Positions 31,337 to 39,480 of a stretch of 52,891 bases of DNA are shown here, piece after piece (the first letter of the stretch is position 1; every line of letters begins with the position of its first letter). Both the position numbers and the translations under genes were made by a program. This DNA comes from RBG-16-66-20 sp035499575. Lineage in GTDB: Bacteria; Pseudomonadota; Gammaproteobacteria; Burkholderiales; SG8-39. The notes beneath the pieces were generated by a model, which worked only from the letters and a program-made list of their open reading frames with translations, searched no databases and was not told the origin of the DNA. Location of the stretch: the NCBI GenBank assembly GCA_035499575.1, contig DATJYN010000019.1, forward strand, positions 1 to 52,891. Reading direction: 5' to 3'.

Positions 31337-32797
31337 CTACCCGAGGTCGAGCGGAACGAAGATCTTGGCGTCTTCGCGCTTCACCAGCAGCGCGATGGTC
31401 TTGCCGGCTTTTGCCGCCAGCGCCCGCATCTGCGTCACGCTGGACACCGGCGTGTCGTTTACCGCGAGAATTACGTCGCCCGCCTGGATGCCCGCTCGTG
31501 CCGCGGGACCGCCGGCCGATTCGACCATCACCCCGCCGGACGTTCCGGCGGCTTTTCTTTCATCCGCGGTCAGCGCGCGAACTTCCAGTCCCAGGCGGCC
31601 ATTCGCCTGCCCCGCCTTGTCGGCCGAGGCAAGTTTGTCGTCGGGCGCGGCCCCCAGGTTTGCCGAAATCTCGCGGCGCTCCCCCTTGCGGACAATCGAG
31701 AGCTTCACCAGAGAGCCGGGCGCCTTGTCGGCAACCGCGGCCGGCAAATCGGTCGAATTTACGACGTCCTTGCCGTCGATATTTACGATTACGTCGCCCG
31801 TTTTCAATCCCGCCTTGTCGGCGGCGCTGCCCGGATCGACAGAGGCAACCAGCGCACCTTGCGGCTTCGCAAGGCCGAAGGACTGCGCCAGCGCCTGGTT
31901 GACGCTCTGGATGGTGACGCCCAGCCGGCCACGCGTGACTTTGCCATGCGCCACCAGCTGCGTTTCGACCTTCGAGGCGACATCGATCGGAATCGCGAAC
32001 GACAAGCCCTGGTATCCGCCGGTGCCGCTGTAGATCTGCGAGTTCACGCCGATGACCTCGCCCTTCAGGTTGAAGAGCGGGCCGCCGGAATTGCCGGGAT
32101 TGACCGCGGCGTCAGTCTGGATGAAGGGCACGAACGTGCCGTCGGGCAGGGAGCGCGATTTTGCGCTGACGATGCCCGCGGTGACCGTGTTTTCAAAGCC
32201 GAACGGCGAGCCGATGGCGAGCACCCAGTCGCCGACGCGAGTCTGCGCCGGGTCGCCGAGCTTCACGCTCGGGAGATTTTTCGCGTCGATCCGCAGCACC
32301 GCGATGTCCGTCTGCTTGTCCATGCCGAGCACCTTGGCGCGGAACTCGCGGCGGTCCGTCAGCTTCACCGTCACCTCGTCGGCCCCGTTGACCACGTGCG
32401 CGTTCGTCATCACGAGGCCGTCGGGGCTGACGATGAATCCCGACCCCTGGCCGCGCTGGATTTGATGGCCCCAGGGACCGTGCGGGATTTGCATGCCGAA
32501 ATGCTTGAAGAATTCGAACATCGGATTGTCCTCGTCCATCTGCCCGCCATCGTTGAGGGCCGCGGGGTGCGCTGAGGCGGTTACGCTGATGTTCACGACC
32601 GCCGGGCCGTTTTGGGCCACGATGGAAGCGAAGTCCGGTGCGCCCGCGCGGACGCTTGGCGCCTCGGCCGTGAGCGCTGCGGGGGCCGCGGCGCGGGTGA
32701 AGGGCAGGGCCGCGCTGGTCTGGACTAGGTAGCCGCCGCCGAATGCCGCGATGACGGCTGCCGCAATGGCGCTGCGTTTGATGGAAAGCGTGCTCAT
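31337..32797 (-). CDS. Periplasmic serine protease, DegP/MucD (Do) family
   Basis: The 486-residue protease has an N-terminal signal anchor (IAAAVIAAFGGGYLVQTSAA) and the catalytic triad His134 (TNAHVV), Asp164 (KQTDIAVL) and Ser237 (NPGNSGGP). Two PDZ domains follow (about residues 290-380 and 395-480; GLKTGDVIVNIDG and GIQAGDVILAVND). It should degrade or refold misfolded periplasmic proteins. Box D (32869-32885) lies 72 bases upstream, with GAAACT (32858-32853) exactly 10 bases past the box. The kinase of the QseBC-like pair is the next gene upstream, so a regulator-to-protease circuit is likely. Confidence 0.94.
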   Translation of the reverse strand: MSTLSIKRSAIAAAVIAAFGGGYLVQTSAALPFTRAAAPAALTAEAPSVRAGAPDFASIVAQNGPAVVNISVTASAHPAALNDGGQMDEDNPMFEFFKHFGMQIPHGPWGHQIQRGQGSGFIVSPDGLVMTNAHVVNGADEVTVKLTDRREFRAKVLGMDKQTDIAVLRIDAKNLPSVKLGDPAQTRVGDWVLAIGSPFGFENTVTAGIVSAKSRSLPDGTFVPFIQTDAAVNPGNSGGPLFNLKGEVIGVNSQIYSGTGGYQGLSFAIPIDVASKVETQLVAHGKVTRGRLGVTIQSVNQALAQSFGLAKPQGALVASVDPGSAADKAGLKTGDVIVNIDGKDVVNSTDLPAAVADKAPGSLVKLSIVRKGERREISANLGAAPDDKLASADKAGQANGRLGLEVRALTADERKAAGTSGGVMVESAGGPAARAGIQAGDVILAVNDTPVSSVTQMRALAAKAGKTIALLVKREDAKIFVPLDLG

Positions 32798-32868
32798 GGT
32801 GAACTCCTTTTCAAGCCGGCTGGAATCGGAAACTGCATCGTTGGATGCCGGCAGTTTCGCGAACGCGG

Positions 32869-32885
32869 CTTAAATGAGCCTTAAG
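32869..32885. promoter_or_regulatory. QseB/PmrA-like box D
   Basis: CTTAAA-TGAGC-CTTAAG, identical to box B, lies between the kinase stop and the degP-like start. In the minus direction GAAACT (32858-32853) follows after 10 bases as a -10 candidate for the degP-like gene. Confidence 0.7.
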
Positions 32886-32913
32886 CCCCGGCAGCGGGGC
32901 CTTGCCTGGCGAA

Positions 32914-34251
32914 CTAGGCTTGCTTCGGGAAAATCACGCTCGCCCGCAGTCCTGCGCCGCCTTCGCCGGCATCGAGCGTGACCTCCGCAGCGTGCAGCTC
33001 GGCGATTCGTCGAACGATGGCGAGTCCCAGGCCGCTGCCGCTTTGCGTGCTGCCGGACACCCGGTAAAAGCGGGCAAATACGCGCGGCCGCTCTTCAGGC
33101 GGAATGCCGGCTCCCGTGTCGACCACCTCCATGACGGCGCGTTCGTCGAATAATGTTTTCGCGACGATGTCGACGCGCCCCCCGGCCGGCGTGTATCGAA
33201 CGGCGTTGTCGACGAGATTTCTGAGCATGATCCGCAGACTGGACTCATCTCCCTTGACGACAATCCGTTCCGAGGCCCTTGCCCCGAGATCGATGCTCTT
33301 TTCGCTGGCAGCGTCGGCGAACTGCCCCGCCGCTTCGCGCGCCAAATCGTCAAGGCGCACGGGTGCGAAGGCGCGCGTAGCGACGTCGGGGTCGCTGCGC
33401 GCGAGTTCCAGCAGCTGCTCGACGAGGCGGGTGGCGCGATCCACGGTGGAAATGAACTCGGCGCCGGCGGTGCGCCTGTCGTTCTCGTCGCCTGTGCGTG
33501 CCAGGACCTGGGCCTGCAGGCGCAGCGCGGTAAGCGGGGTGCGCAATTCGTGCGCCGCATCGCCGACGAACGCCCGCTGGGCGCCGATTGATTCCTCCAG
33601 CCGCCAGAGCAGCCGATTGAGCGCGCTCACGAGCGGGGCGATTTCCGCGGGCAATCCCGTTTCAGCAAGCGGTTCGAGCGCGCGCGCGCCGCGATGTTCG
33701 ACCGCGCTGGCCACGCGCTGCATTGGCCGCAGAGCCCGCCCCACCGTTATCCAGACGGCCAGGGCGAGCAACGGGATGAGCAGCAGCAGCGGGAGCAGCG
33801 TGCGAAATGCGCTGGCAAGCGCAATCTTGCGGCGCACCTCGAGCGGCTGCGCAATCTGGATAGTCCGTCCCGCCCACTGGATCCCATAGACGCGCCATGC
33901 GCCGGTGGCGGTGCGCACGTCTGAAAAATCGAGCGTTGCCCGCGAAGGCAGCGCCGGGAAATTCGGCGAAACGTACAGGCGTTCGCCATCGCTGTCCCAG
34001 ATCTGCGCCGCAAAATCGAACTCCCCGTAGTTGCCATCGTCCGGCACCGCGATGACCGCGCCGCCCAGCCGCAACGACTGCGCGCCGACCGAAAGCGCTA
34101 TTTGACGGATGTGATAGTCGAACAGGGAATTGATTTCATTCAAGGCCACGGCATACACGATCAATCCGGCTGCGGATCCTGCGACCAGTACGGCGCCGAT
34201 CAGCCAGACGAGCAGGGTGCCGCGAATGGACGGTGCTCTGAGGCGCATCAA
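32914..34251 (-). CDS. Sensor histidine kinase, QseC/PmrB-like
   Basis: The 445-residue kinase has membrane helices at about residues 12-36 and 150-172 flanking a periplasmic domain of about 110 residues (2CSK-type). A HAMP-like linker follows, then the dimerisation domain with His234 (GDAAHELRTPLTAL) and an ATPase domain (NLVDNAVRYTP, GAGIP, GSGLGLAIV). ATG 34251 overlaps the regulator's stop by four bases. The periplasmic signal is unknown; PmrB and QseC relatives respond to metal ions, cationic peptides or hormones. It probably phosphorylates the neighbouring regulator. Confidence 0.93.
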   Translation of the reverse strand: MMRLRAPSIRGTLLVWLIGAVLVAGSAAGLIVYAVALNEINSLFDYHIRQIALSVGAQSLRLGGAVIAVPDDGNYGEFDFAAQIWDSDGERLYVSPNFPALPSRATLDFSDVRTATGAWRVYGIQWAGRTIQIAQPLEVRRKIALASAFRTLLPLLLLIPLLALAVWITVGRALRPMQRVASAVEHRGARALEPLAETGLPAEIAPLVSALNRLLWRLEESIGAQRAFVGDAAHELRTPLTALRLQAQVLARTGDENDRRTAGAEFISTVDRATRLVEQLLELARSDPDVATRAFAPVRLDDLAREAAGQFADAASEKSIDLGARASERIVVKGDESSLRIMLRNLVDNAVRYTPAGGRVDIVAKTLFDERAVMEVVDTGAGIPPEERPRVFARFYRVSGSTQSGSGLGLAIVRRIAELHAAEVTLDAGEGGAGLRASVIFPKQA

Positions 34252-34928
34252 GCCGGCTTTCCCGCCGGCGCCGATTTCGGCACCATATAGCCCACGCCGC
34301 GCACGTTGCGAATGAAGTCCTGCCCAAGCTTGCGGCGCAATCCGTGGATGTAAACTTCCACGGCGTTGCTTTCGATCTCCTCTCCCCAGCCGTAGAGTTT
34401 TTCCTCGAGCTGCGCGCGCGACAGCACCGCCCCCGGCCTGGCAAGCAGCGCCTGCAGCAGCGCGAATTCCTTGGGCGCGAGTTCGACCGGATGGCCGCCC
34501 CGGGTTACTTCGTGGGTGGCCGTGTCAAGCGTTACGTCCAGGTGTGCAATCAGAGGCTCTGCGCGCCCCGCGCTCCGGCGCGCCAACGCGCGCACGCGCG
34601 CCAGCAATACATCCAGATCGAAGGGCTTCACCAGATAGTCGTCGGCGCCGGCGTCAAGTCCGCGCACCACGTCCGAGGGCGTGTCCCGGGCTGTCAGCAC
34701 CAGCACGGGTATGCGGCTGTGCCTTGCGCGTAGCGTCCTGAGCACCTCGATGCCGTCCTTGTGCGGCAGACCGAGATCGAGCAACGCAAGATCGTAGACG
34801 TCCTGCTGCAGTGCGGTTTCCGCCGATCGCCCGTCGAGAACCCAGTCCGCGGCGTGATCGTCGGCGCGCAGCGCGCGCTGCAACGTCGTGCCGATATCGC
34901 GGTCATCCTCGACAACCAGGATTCGCAT
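34248..34928 (-). CDS. Response regulator, OmpR family, QseB/PmrA-like
   Basis: The 226-residue regulator has the acidic pair Asp8/Asp9, phosphorylation site Asp51 (LLDLGLPHKDG), a Lys near 101 (YLVKPFD) and an OmpR-type winged helix. The stretch LYGWGEEIESNAVEVYIHGL is the QseB/PmrA/TctD hallmark. Regulators of this subgroup bind direct repeats like CTTAAG-N5-CTTAAG, which occur five times in this window. ATG 34928 is the clear start. Box E lies 38 bases upstream, though no good -10 hexamer is placed for this direction. Confidence 0.94.
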   Translation of the reverse strand: MRILVVEDDRDIGTTLQRALRADDHAADWVLDGRSAETALQQDVYDLALLDLGLPHKDGIEVLRTLRARHSRIPVLVLTARDTPSDVVRGLDAGADDYLVKPFDLDVLLARVRALARRSAGRAEPLIAHLDVTLDTATHEVTRGGHPVELAPKEFALLQALLARPGAVLSRAQLEEKLYGWGEEIESNAVEVYIHGLRRKLGQDFIRNVRGVGYMVPKSAPAGKPA

Positions 34929-34965
34929 GGCCGCTATTTTCACCGGGAAAGCTGCGTTCGACCAG

Positions 34966-34982
34966 CTTAAGGTCCGCTTAAG
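34966..34982. promoter_or_regulatory. QseB/PmrA-like box E
   Basis: CTTAAG-GTCCG-CTTAAG is the most symmetrical box of the set and lies between the regulator gene and the small secreted gene at 35026. CATCCT (34993-34998) follows after 10 bases on the plus strand. Autoregulation in the other direction is possible but lacks a good -10 hexamer. Confidence 0.68.
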
Positions 34983-35025
34983 CTGCTGGTTCCATCCTTG
35001 GCCGCATTCATGAAAGGAGCTTGAT

Positions 35026-35466
35026 ATGAAACTTGCATCATTGTTGATAGTCGCCGGCGCCGCCCTTGCAGGCTCGACGGCGTTCGCTGCAATCTCGCCG
35101 CGGGACGCGGCGGCCAAGCTGCCCGCGGAAACGATACAAGGCAATGTCCGATATGTGAGCGGCGGCATCGGGCTTGAGCAGGCCAATGCATTCAGGAAGG
35201 CCGGGCGCCACTACGCGCTGTCGCTGCTGTTCGCCGACAAGGCCAAACCCCGCAATGAATTCACCGCGGATGTAAAAGTGGAGATCCGCGACGCGAAAAG
35301 CAATGCCGTGCTGGATACGGTCTCGACCGGCCCGTTCCTGCTCGCGAAGTTGCCTGCCGGGCGCTACGACATCAAGGCCACCCAGGGCGGCAAGACGCTC
35401 GAGCGCCGGGTGACGGTAGTCGAGGGCAAGCCGGCGCACGTCGGATTCCTTTGGCCATCGACGTAA
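35026..35466 (+). CDS. Secreted carboxypeptidase-regulatory-like domain protein (paralogue 2)
   Basis: The 146-residue protein has a signal peptide (ASLLIVAGAALAGSTAFAA) and a domain paralogous to 23078-23509: YVSGGIGLEQANAFRKAG, then YALSLLFAD, VEIRDAKSNAVLDTV and GPFLLAKLPAGRYDIKA. AAAGGAG lies five bases before ATG 35026. It is divergent from the QseB-like regulator, and box E with CATCCT is upstream. It is probably a periplasmic protein of the same stress response. No catalytic residues are apparent, and nothing is known of its partner. Confidence 0.8.
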   Translation: MKLASLLIVAGAALAGSTAFAAISPRDAAAKLPAETIQGNVRYVSGGIGLEQANAFRKAGRHYALSLLFADKAKPRNEFTADVKVEIRDAKSNAVLDTVSTGPFLLAKLPAGRYDIKATQGGKTLERRVTVVEGKPAHVGFLWPST

Positions 35467-35475
35467 CCGGCGACA

Positions 35476-35820
35476 ATGAGAAGGATCGCCGTGGCCGCGC
35501 TCTGCCTCGCATTGTCTGGAATCAGCAATGGCCTGCTCGGCGCGCAGGATCGGCAGGCCCTCGAGGACGTTGATGCCAAAGAAAAAGCGTGGCAGCGTGT
35601 CGAACAGGAGATTGTCGACGCATACCAGGCCCTGGGAAGAGCCGAGCAAGCGCGAACCGCGGGAGAAACGCCGCGCCCGGGAGAAAGACTGGGTAAGGTC
35701 GGTGGCGGCAGTCGGCTCACGGAAGCCTATTTTGCTCGGCTTGAAAGCTTGGATGCGAACGTGCAAAAAGCAAAGGCCCGCTTGGACCGCGCCTACGAGG
35801 AACGGAACCAGCTTCGATAG
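35476..35820 (+). CDS. Small secreted coiled-coil protein of unknown function
   Basis: The 114-residue product has a signal peptide (IAVAALCLALSGISNGLLGA) and two helical stretches with coiled-coil character (DVDAKEKAWQRVEQEIVDAY and ESLDANVQKAKARLDRAYEE). A glycine- and proline-rich link joins the two stretches. I recognise no family. It starts nine bases after the previous gene, so both should be cotranscribed from the box E promoter. Periplasmic location is likely. Confidence 0.65.
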   Translation: MRRIAVAALCLALSGISNGLLGAQDRQALEDVDAKEKAWQRVEQEIVDAYQALGRAEQARTAGETPRPGERLGKVGGGSRLTEAYFARLESLDANVQKAKARLDRAYEERNQLR

Positions 35821-35877
35821 ATGTATTCATCGAAAATTTCCTCCCGGTCGGCTTCGTCGGCCGCGGCATGAAGAGCA

Positions 35878-36240
35878 GTGAATAAGCGGTTGCTTGCGGC
35901 ACTCGTCATCGGGGGAATATCGGCCTTTATTTATCTTCACCCCGATTCGCAACCGCTCCCCGTAACCGAGCGGCCCGCCGGTACGCTGTCGGAGGAACGG
36001 GGTTCCATTCCGTACGACCCGGCGCCGCGCAAGCCCGAGGCCATCAAACCGGCGCCGACGTTTTTCGGTTACCCCTGCGACGGCGATTGCTCCGATGACA
36101 GGGCGGGATACAAATGGGCGGAAGCCCGGGGGCTTAGCGATCCCGATAGCTGCACGGGCGACTCTGGCGAGTTCATCGAGGGCTGTCGAGTCTACGCGCG
36201 ACGCAATCCGGCCTATCAATTGAACGATCGACGCGACTGA
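35878..36240 (+). CDS. Small membrane-anchored or secreted protein with cysteine motif, unknown
   Basis: The 120-residue product has an N-terminal hydrophobic anchor (RLLAALVIGGISAFIYL), a proline-rich linker and a C-terminal segment with four cysteines: FGYPCDGDCSDD, then PDSCTGDSGEF and EGCRVYARR. The FGYPCDGDCS motif with YKWAEARG recurs in small proteobacterial proteins of unknown role; disulfides in the periplasm are likely. The start is GTG 35878, without a strong ribosome binding site. It is 57 bases after the preceding gene. Confidence 0.62.
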   Translation: MNKRLLAALVIGGISAFIYLHPDSQPLPVTERPAGTLSEERGSIPYDPAPRKPEAIKPAPTFFGYPCDGDCSDDRAGYKWAEARGLSDPDSCTGDSGEFIEGCRVYARRNPAYQLNDRRD

Positions 36241-36353
36241 GCTTTGCAAGAAGCGATAAAAGTCGCTGTAAAATCCCCTGATATCGGAAATTTCGCGCGG
36301 GAACGCTCCGGCTCCAGACTGCGTCCACCGCCATACCCGCACAGGAAACCTAC

Positions 36354-37136
36354 ATGAAACTCAAGGATAAAGTCGCCATCGTCACCGGCGCCGCGGCAGG
36401 CATCGGCAGGGAAATTGCGGTCACTTACGCACGCGAGGGCGCGAGGGTCGCGATCGCCGACCTGAACCTCGCGGCGGCGAACGCCACTGCGGCGGAATTG
36501 CGAGCTGCGGGCGGCCAGGCGATGGGTGTTGCGATGGACGTCGTGAACGAAGACGCGGTCAACAAGGGGGTCGCGGCGGTGGTCGCGGCCTACGGCGGCG
36601 TCGACATCCTGGTAAGCAACGCCGGCATCCAGATCGTCCATGCGATCGACGAGTTTCCGTTCGCGGAATGGAAGAAGTTGCTGGCGATCCACCTGGACGG
36701 CGCTTTCCTCACCACCAAGGCCTGCCTGCCGCACATGTACAAGGCCGGCCGCGGCGGCAGCGTCATCTACATGGGCTCGGTGCACTCCAAGCTCGCGTCG
36801 GTGTTGAAGGCGCCCTACGTCACCGCCAAGCACGGCCTGCTCGGTCTCGCCAAGACGGTGGCGAAGGAAGGCGCGAAGCACGGCGTGCATGCCAACGTGA
36901 TCTGCCCGGGCTTCGTGCGCACTGCGCTGGTCGAGAAACAGATTCCGGAACAGGCGAAAGAATTGGGCATCAGCGAAGCGCAGGTCATCAAGGACGTGAT
37001 GCTGAAGGAAACCGTCGATGGCGAGTTCACCACGCTGCAGGACGTCGCGCAGGTCGCGCTGTTCTTCGCCGCGTTCCCGACCAACGCGCTTACCGGCCAG
37101 TCGCTGGTGGTGAGCCACGGCTGGTTCATGGAGTGA
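36354..37136 (+). CDS. 3-hydroxybutyrate dehydrogenase (SDR family)
   Basis: The 260-residue short-chain dehydrogenase has the NAD-binding motif TGAAAGIG (residues about 11-18), NAG at 91-93 and the catalytic Ser/Tyr/Lys in MGSVHSKLASVLKAPYVTAK. The insert LVEKQIPEQAKELGISEAQV, then LKETVDGEFTT, is typical of D-3-hydroxybutyrate dehydrogenase. It interconverts 3-hydroxybutyrate and acetoacetate during PHB breakdown. AGGAAA precedes ATG 36354. It could feed acetoacetate to the decarboxylase at 19693-20442. A more general SDR role cannot be ruled out. Confidence 0.85.
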   Translation: MKLKDKVAIVTGAAAGIGREIAVTYAREGARVAIADLNLAAANATAAELRAAGGQAMGVAMDVVNEDAVNKGVAAVVAAYGGVDILVSNAGIQIVHAIDEFPFAEWKKLLAIHLDGAFLTTKACLPHMYKAGRGGSVIYMGSVHSKLASVLKAPYVTAKHGLLGLAKTVAKEGAKHGVHANVICPGFVRTALVEKQIPEQAKELGISEAQVIKDVMLKETVDGEFTTLQDVAQVALFFAAFPTNALTGQSLVVSHGWFME

Positions 37137-37149
37137 CCTTCCAGCCGGG

Positions 37150-39480
37150 ATGAGTGCGCCGACCGTACCCGCCACCCAGTTCGATCCGTCTTCCGCCCGC
37201 TTCGGTTCCTCGCGCTCGCAAAAGCGCATCGAAGACGACCGGCTGCTGACCGGCAAGGGCCAGTACAGCGACGACCGCGCGCTGCCGCGCCAGGCCTGGC
37301 TCGTGTTCCTGCGCTCGCCCTACGCGCACGCGAAAATCGCGTCGATCGACCTCGCGGCGGCGCGCGCCGCGCCGGGCGTGGTCGGCGCCTGGTCGATGGC
37401 GGACCTGAGACAGGACGGCGTCGGCCACATCCCGTTTCCGCCGCTGTTCAAACGCGCGGACGGCTCGCCGATGGCTGCCCCGCCGCGCACGCCGCTCGCC
37501 GAGGGCAAGGTCTACTACGCCGGCCAGCAGGTAGCGGCGATCGCCGCGGAAACGCGCGAGCAGGCGCAGGATGCGGCCGAGCTCGCCGCCGTGGAATACG
37601 AAGACCTGCCCAGCGTGACCGACGCGAAGCGCGCGCTGGCGGCGGACGCGCCGTTGCTCTGGCCGGAAGCCGCCGGCAACGTCGCCGCCGAGATGCGCCA
37701 TGGCGACGCGGCGAAGACCGATGCGGCCTTCGCGCGCGCCTCGCACGTCACGCGGCTTTCGCTGCACAACCAGCGCCTGAACGCGATGGCGCTCGAGCCG
37801 CGCTGTTCGATCGCGGTCTACGGGGAGGGACGCTGGACGCTGACCACGCAGAACCAGACGCCGAGCGGCGCGCGCGATTCGCTCGCGGCCGTGTTCAAGA
37901 CCAAGCCGGAGCAGTTCCGCGTCGTGGTCGGCGACATGGGCGGCGGCTTCGGCATGAAGACCGGGCTAGCCAACGAGGACGCGGTGCTCTGCTACGCGGC
38001 GCGCAAGCTCGGCCGCCCGGTGAAATGGCGCGCCGAGCGCAGCGAAGAATTCCTCGCCGCACACATGGGCCGCGACCAGCATGACGAGGCCGAGCTGGCG
38101 CTCGACCAGGAGGGCCGGATCCTCGGCCTGCGTGCCCGGGTCACGGCGAATTTCGGCGGCACGCCGGTCGGCTCGACCGCGATCATCCCGCTGATGATCG
38201 GCCCCAAGGTGCTGACCACCGTCTACGACGTGCCGGCGGTGGACTACCTCGCGCGCGGCGCGCTGACCAACACCATGGCCACCGGCGCTTACCGCGGCGC
38301 CGGCCGGCCGGAAGCGAACTACCTGATGGAGCGCCTGGTCGAGCAGGCGGCGCGCGAGATGAAGCTCGACCCGGCGGAAGTCCGCCGGCGCAACCTCATC
38401 GCGCCCGCGGCGCTGCCGTACCGCACCTACATGGGCGACACTTACGACTCGGGCGTGTTTGCGCGGATTCTCGAGCGTGTTCTCGCTGCCGCCGACTGGA
38501 ACGGCTTCGGCGAAAGAAAGCAACAATCGGGGCGGCGCGGCAAGTTGCGCGGCCGCGGACTGTCGCTGTATCTGGAATGGACCGGCGCGATCCCGACCGA
38601 GACGGTGGACATCGAGGTCGCGGCCGACGGGACGGTGACCGTGTTTTCCGGGACCATGGCGATGGGGCAGGGGCTGGAAACCTCCTACACGCAGCTGGTC
38701 ACCGAAGTGCTGGGCGTCGACCCGGCAAATATAAAGATCGTCCAGGGCGACACCGACCGCGTCAACGGCGTCGGCAGCGTCGGCTCGCGCTCGGCCTTCG
38801 TCGGCGGCTCCGCGGTGGTCGCGGCGGGGCGCGTGGTCATCGCGCGCGGCAAGGAACTCGCGGCCGAAGCGCTGGAGGCGTCGGCACCCGACATCGAGTA
38901 CCGCAACGGCCGTTTCGCCATCGCCGGCACGGACCGGGCGATCGAACTCGCGGCGCTTGCCGGGCGGCAGCCCGAAAAGCGCATCCGCGTCTCGGCGACG
39001 GAGACGCCGTCGGCGCCTTCCTGGCCGAATGGCGCGCAGGCCTGCGAGGTGGAAATCGACCCCGCTACCGGCGTCGTCGAGGTCGCGTCGATCGCCAGCG
39101 TGGACGACATCGGCCGCATCATCAACCATATGATCGTCGAAGGGCAGGTGCATGGCGGCATCGCGCAGGGCATCGGCCAGGCGCTCTACGAGCGCGTCGC
39201 CTACGATCCGGACGGCGGCCAGCTGCAGACCGGCTCGTTGATGGACTACGGCGTGCCGCGCGCCGACCAGATGCCGCCGATGCGCAGCGACTTCGAGGAA
39301 AGCGCGCCCTGCAAGACCAACCTGCTCGGCGTCAAGGGTGTGGGCGAGCTTGGCACTATCGGCGCAACGCCGTCCGTGGTGAACGCTGTGCTAGATGCGC
39401 TGGCGGAGCGGGGCGTGAAGCACATCGAGATGCCATGCACACCGGAGCGGGTCTGGCGGGCGCTTCAATCGGGCGCATAG
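37150..39480 (+). CDS. Orphan molybdopterin-binding large subunit (xanthine/CO/aldehyde dehydrogenase family)
   Basis: The 776-residue protein is the molybdenum subunit of the xanthine oxidase family. Landmarks are RIEDDRLLTGKGQYSDD near the N-terminus, DMGGGFGMKTG, the active-site loop TGAYRGAGRPEANYLMERL, SVGSRSAFVGGSAV and the catalytic Glu in GVKGVGELGTIGA. The AYRGAGRPE loop fits aldehyde-dehydrogenase-like (form II CoxL) enzymes and not true CO dehydrogenase, whose loop has a cysteine. The small iron-sulfur and medium FAD subunits are absent on both sides, so it must borrow partners or work alone. It starts 13 bases after the 3-hydroxybutyrate dehydrogenase gene. Confidence 0.9.
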   Translation: MSAPTVPATQFDPSSARFGSSRSQKRIEDDRLLTGKGQYSDDRALPRQAWLVFLRSPYAHAKIASIDLAAARAAPGVVGAWSMADLRQDGVGHIPFPPLFKRADGSPMAAPPRTPLAEGKVYYAGQQVAAIAAETREQAQDAAELAAVEYEDLPSVTDAKRALAADAPLLWPEAAGNVAAEMRHGDAAKTDAAFARASHVTRLSLHNQRLNAMALEPRCSIAVYGEGRWTLTTQNQTPSGARDSLAAVFKTKPEQFRVVVGDMGGGFGMKTGLANEDAVLCYAARKLGRPVKWRAERSEEFLAAHMGRDQHDEAELALDQEGRILGLRARVTANFGGTPVGSTAIIPLMIGPKVLTTVYDVPAVDYLARGALTNTMATGAYRGAGRPEANYLMERLVEQAAREMKLDPAEVRRRNLIAPAALPYRTYMGDTYDSGVFARILERVLAAADWNGFGERKQQSGRRGKLRGRGLSLYLEWTGAIPTETVDIEVAADGTVTVFSGTMAMGQGLETSYTQLVTEVLGVDPANIKIVQGDTDRVNGVGSVGSRSAFVGGSAVVAAGRVVIARGKELAAEALEASAPDIEYRNGRFAIAGTDRAIELAALAGRQPEKRIRVSATETPSAPSWPNGAQACEVEIDPATGVVEVASIASVDDIGRIINHMIVEGQVHGGIAQGIGQALYERVAYDPDGGQLQTGSLMDYGVPRADQMPPMRSDFEESAPCKTNLLGVKGVGELGTIGATPSVVNAVLDALAERGVKHIEMPCTPERVWRALQSGA

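Noticed and set aside
36244..36274. Possible sigma-70 promoter TTGCAA and TAAAAT before the 3-hydroxybutyrate dehydrogenase gene
   Set aside because: The spacer is 19 bases, too long for a convincing call, and no other signal supports it.
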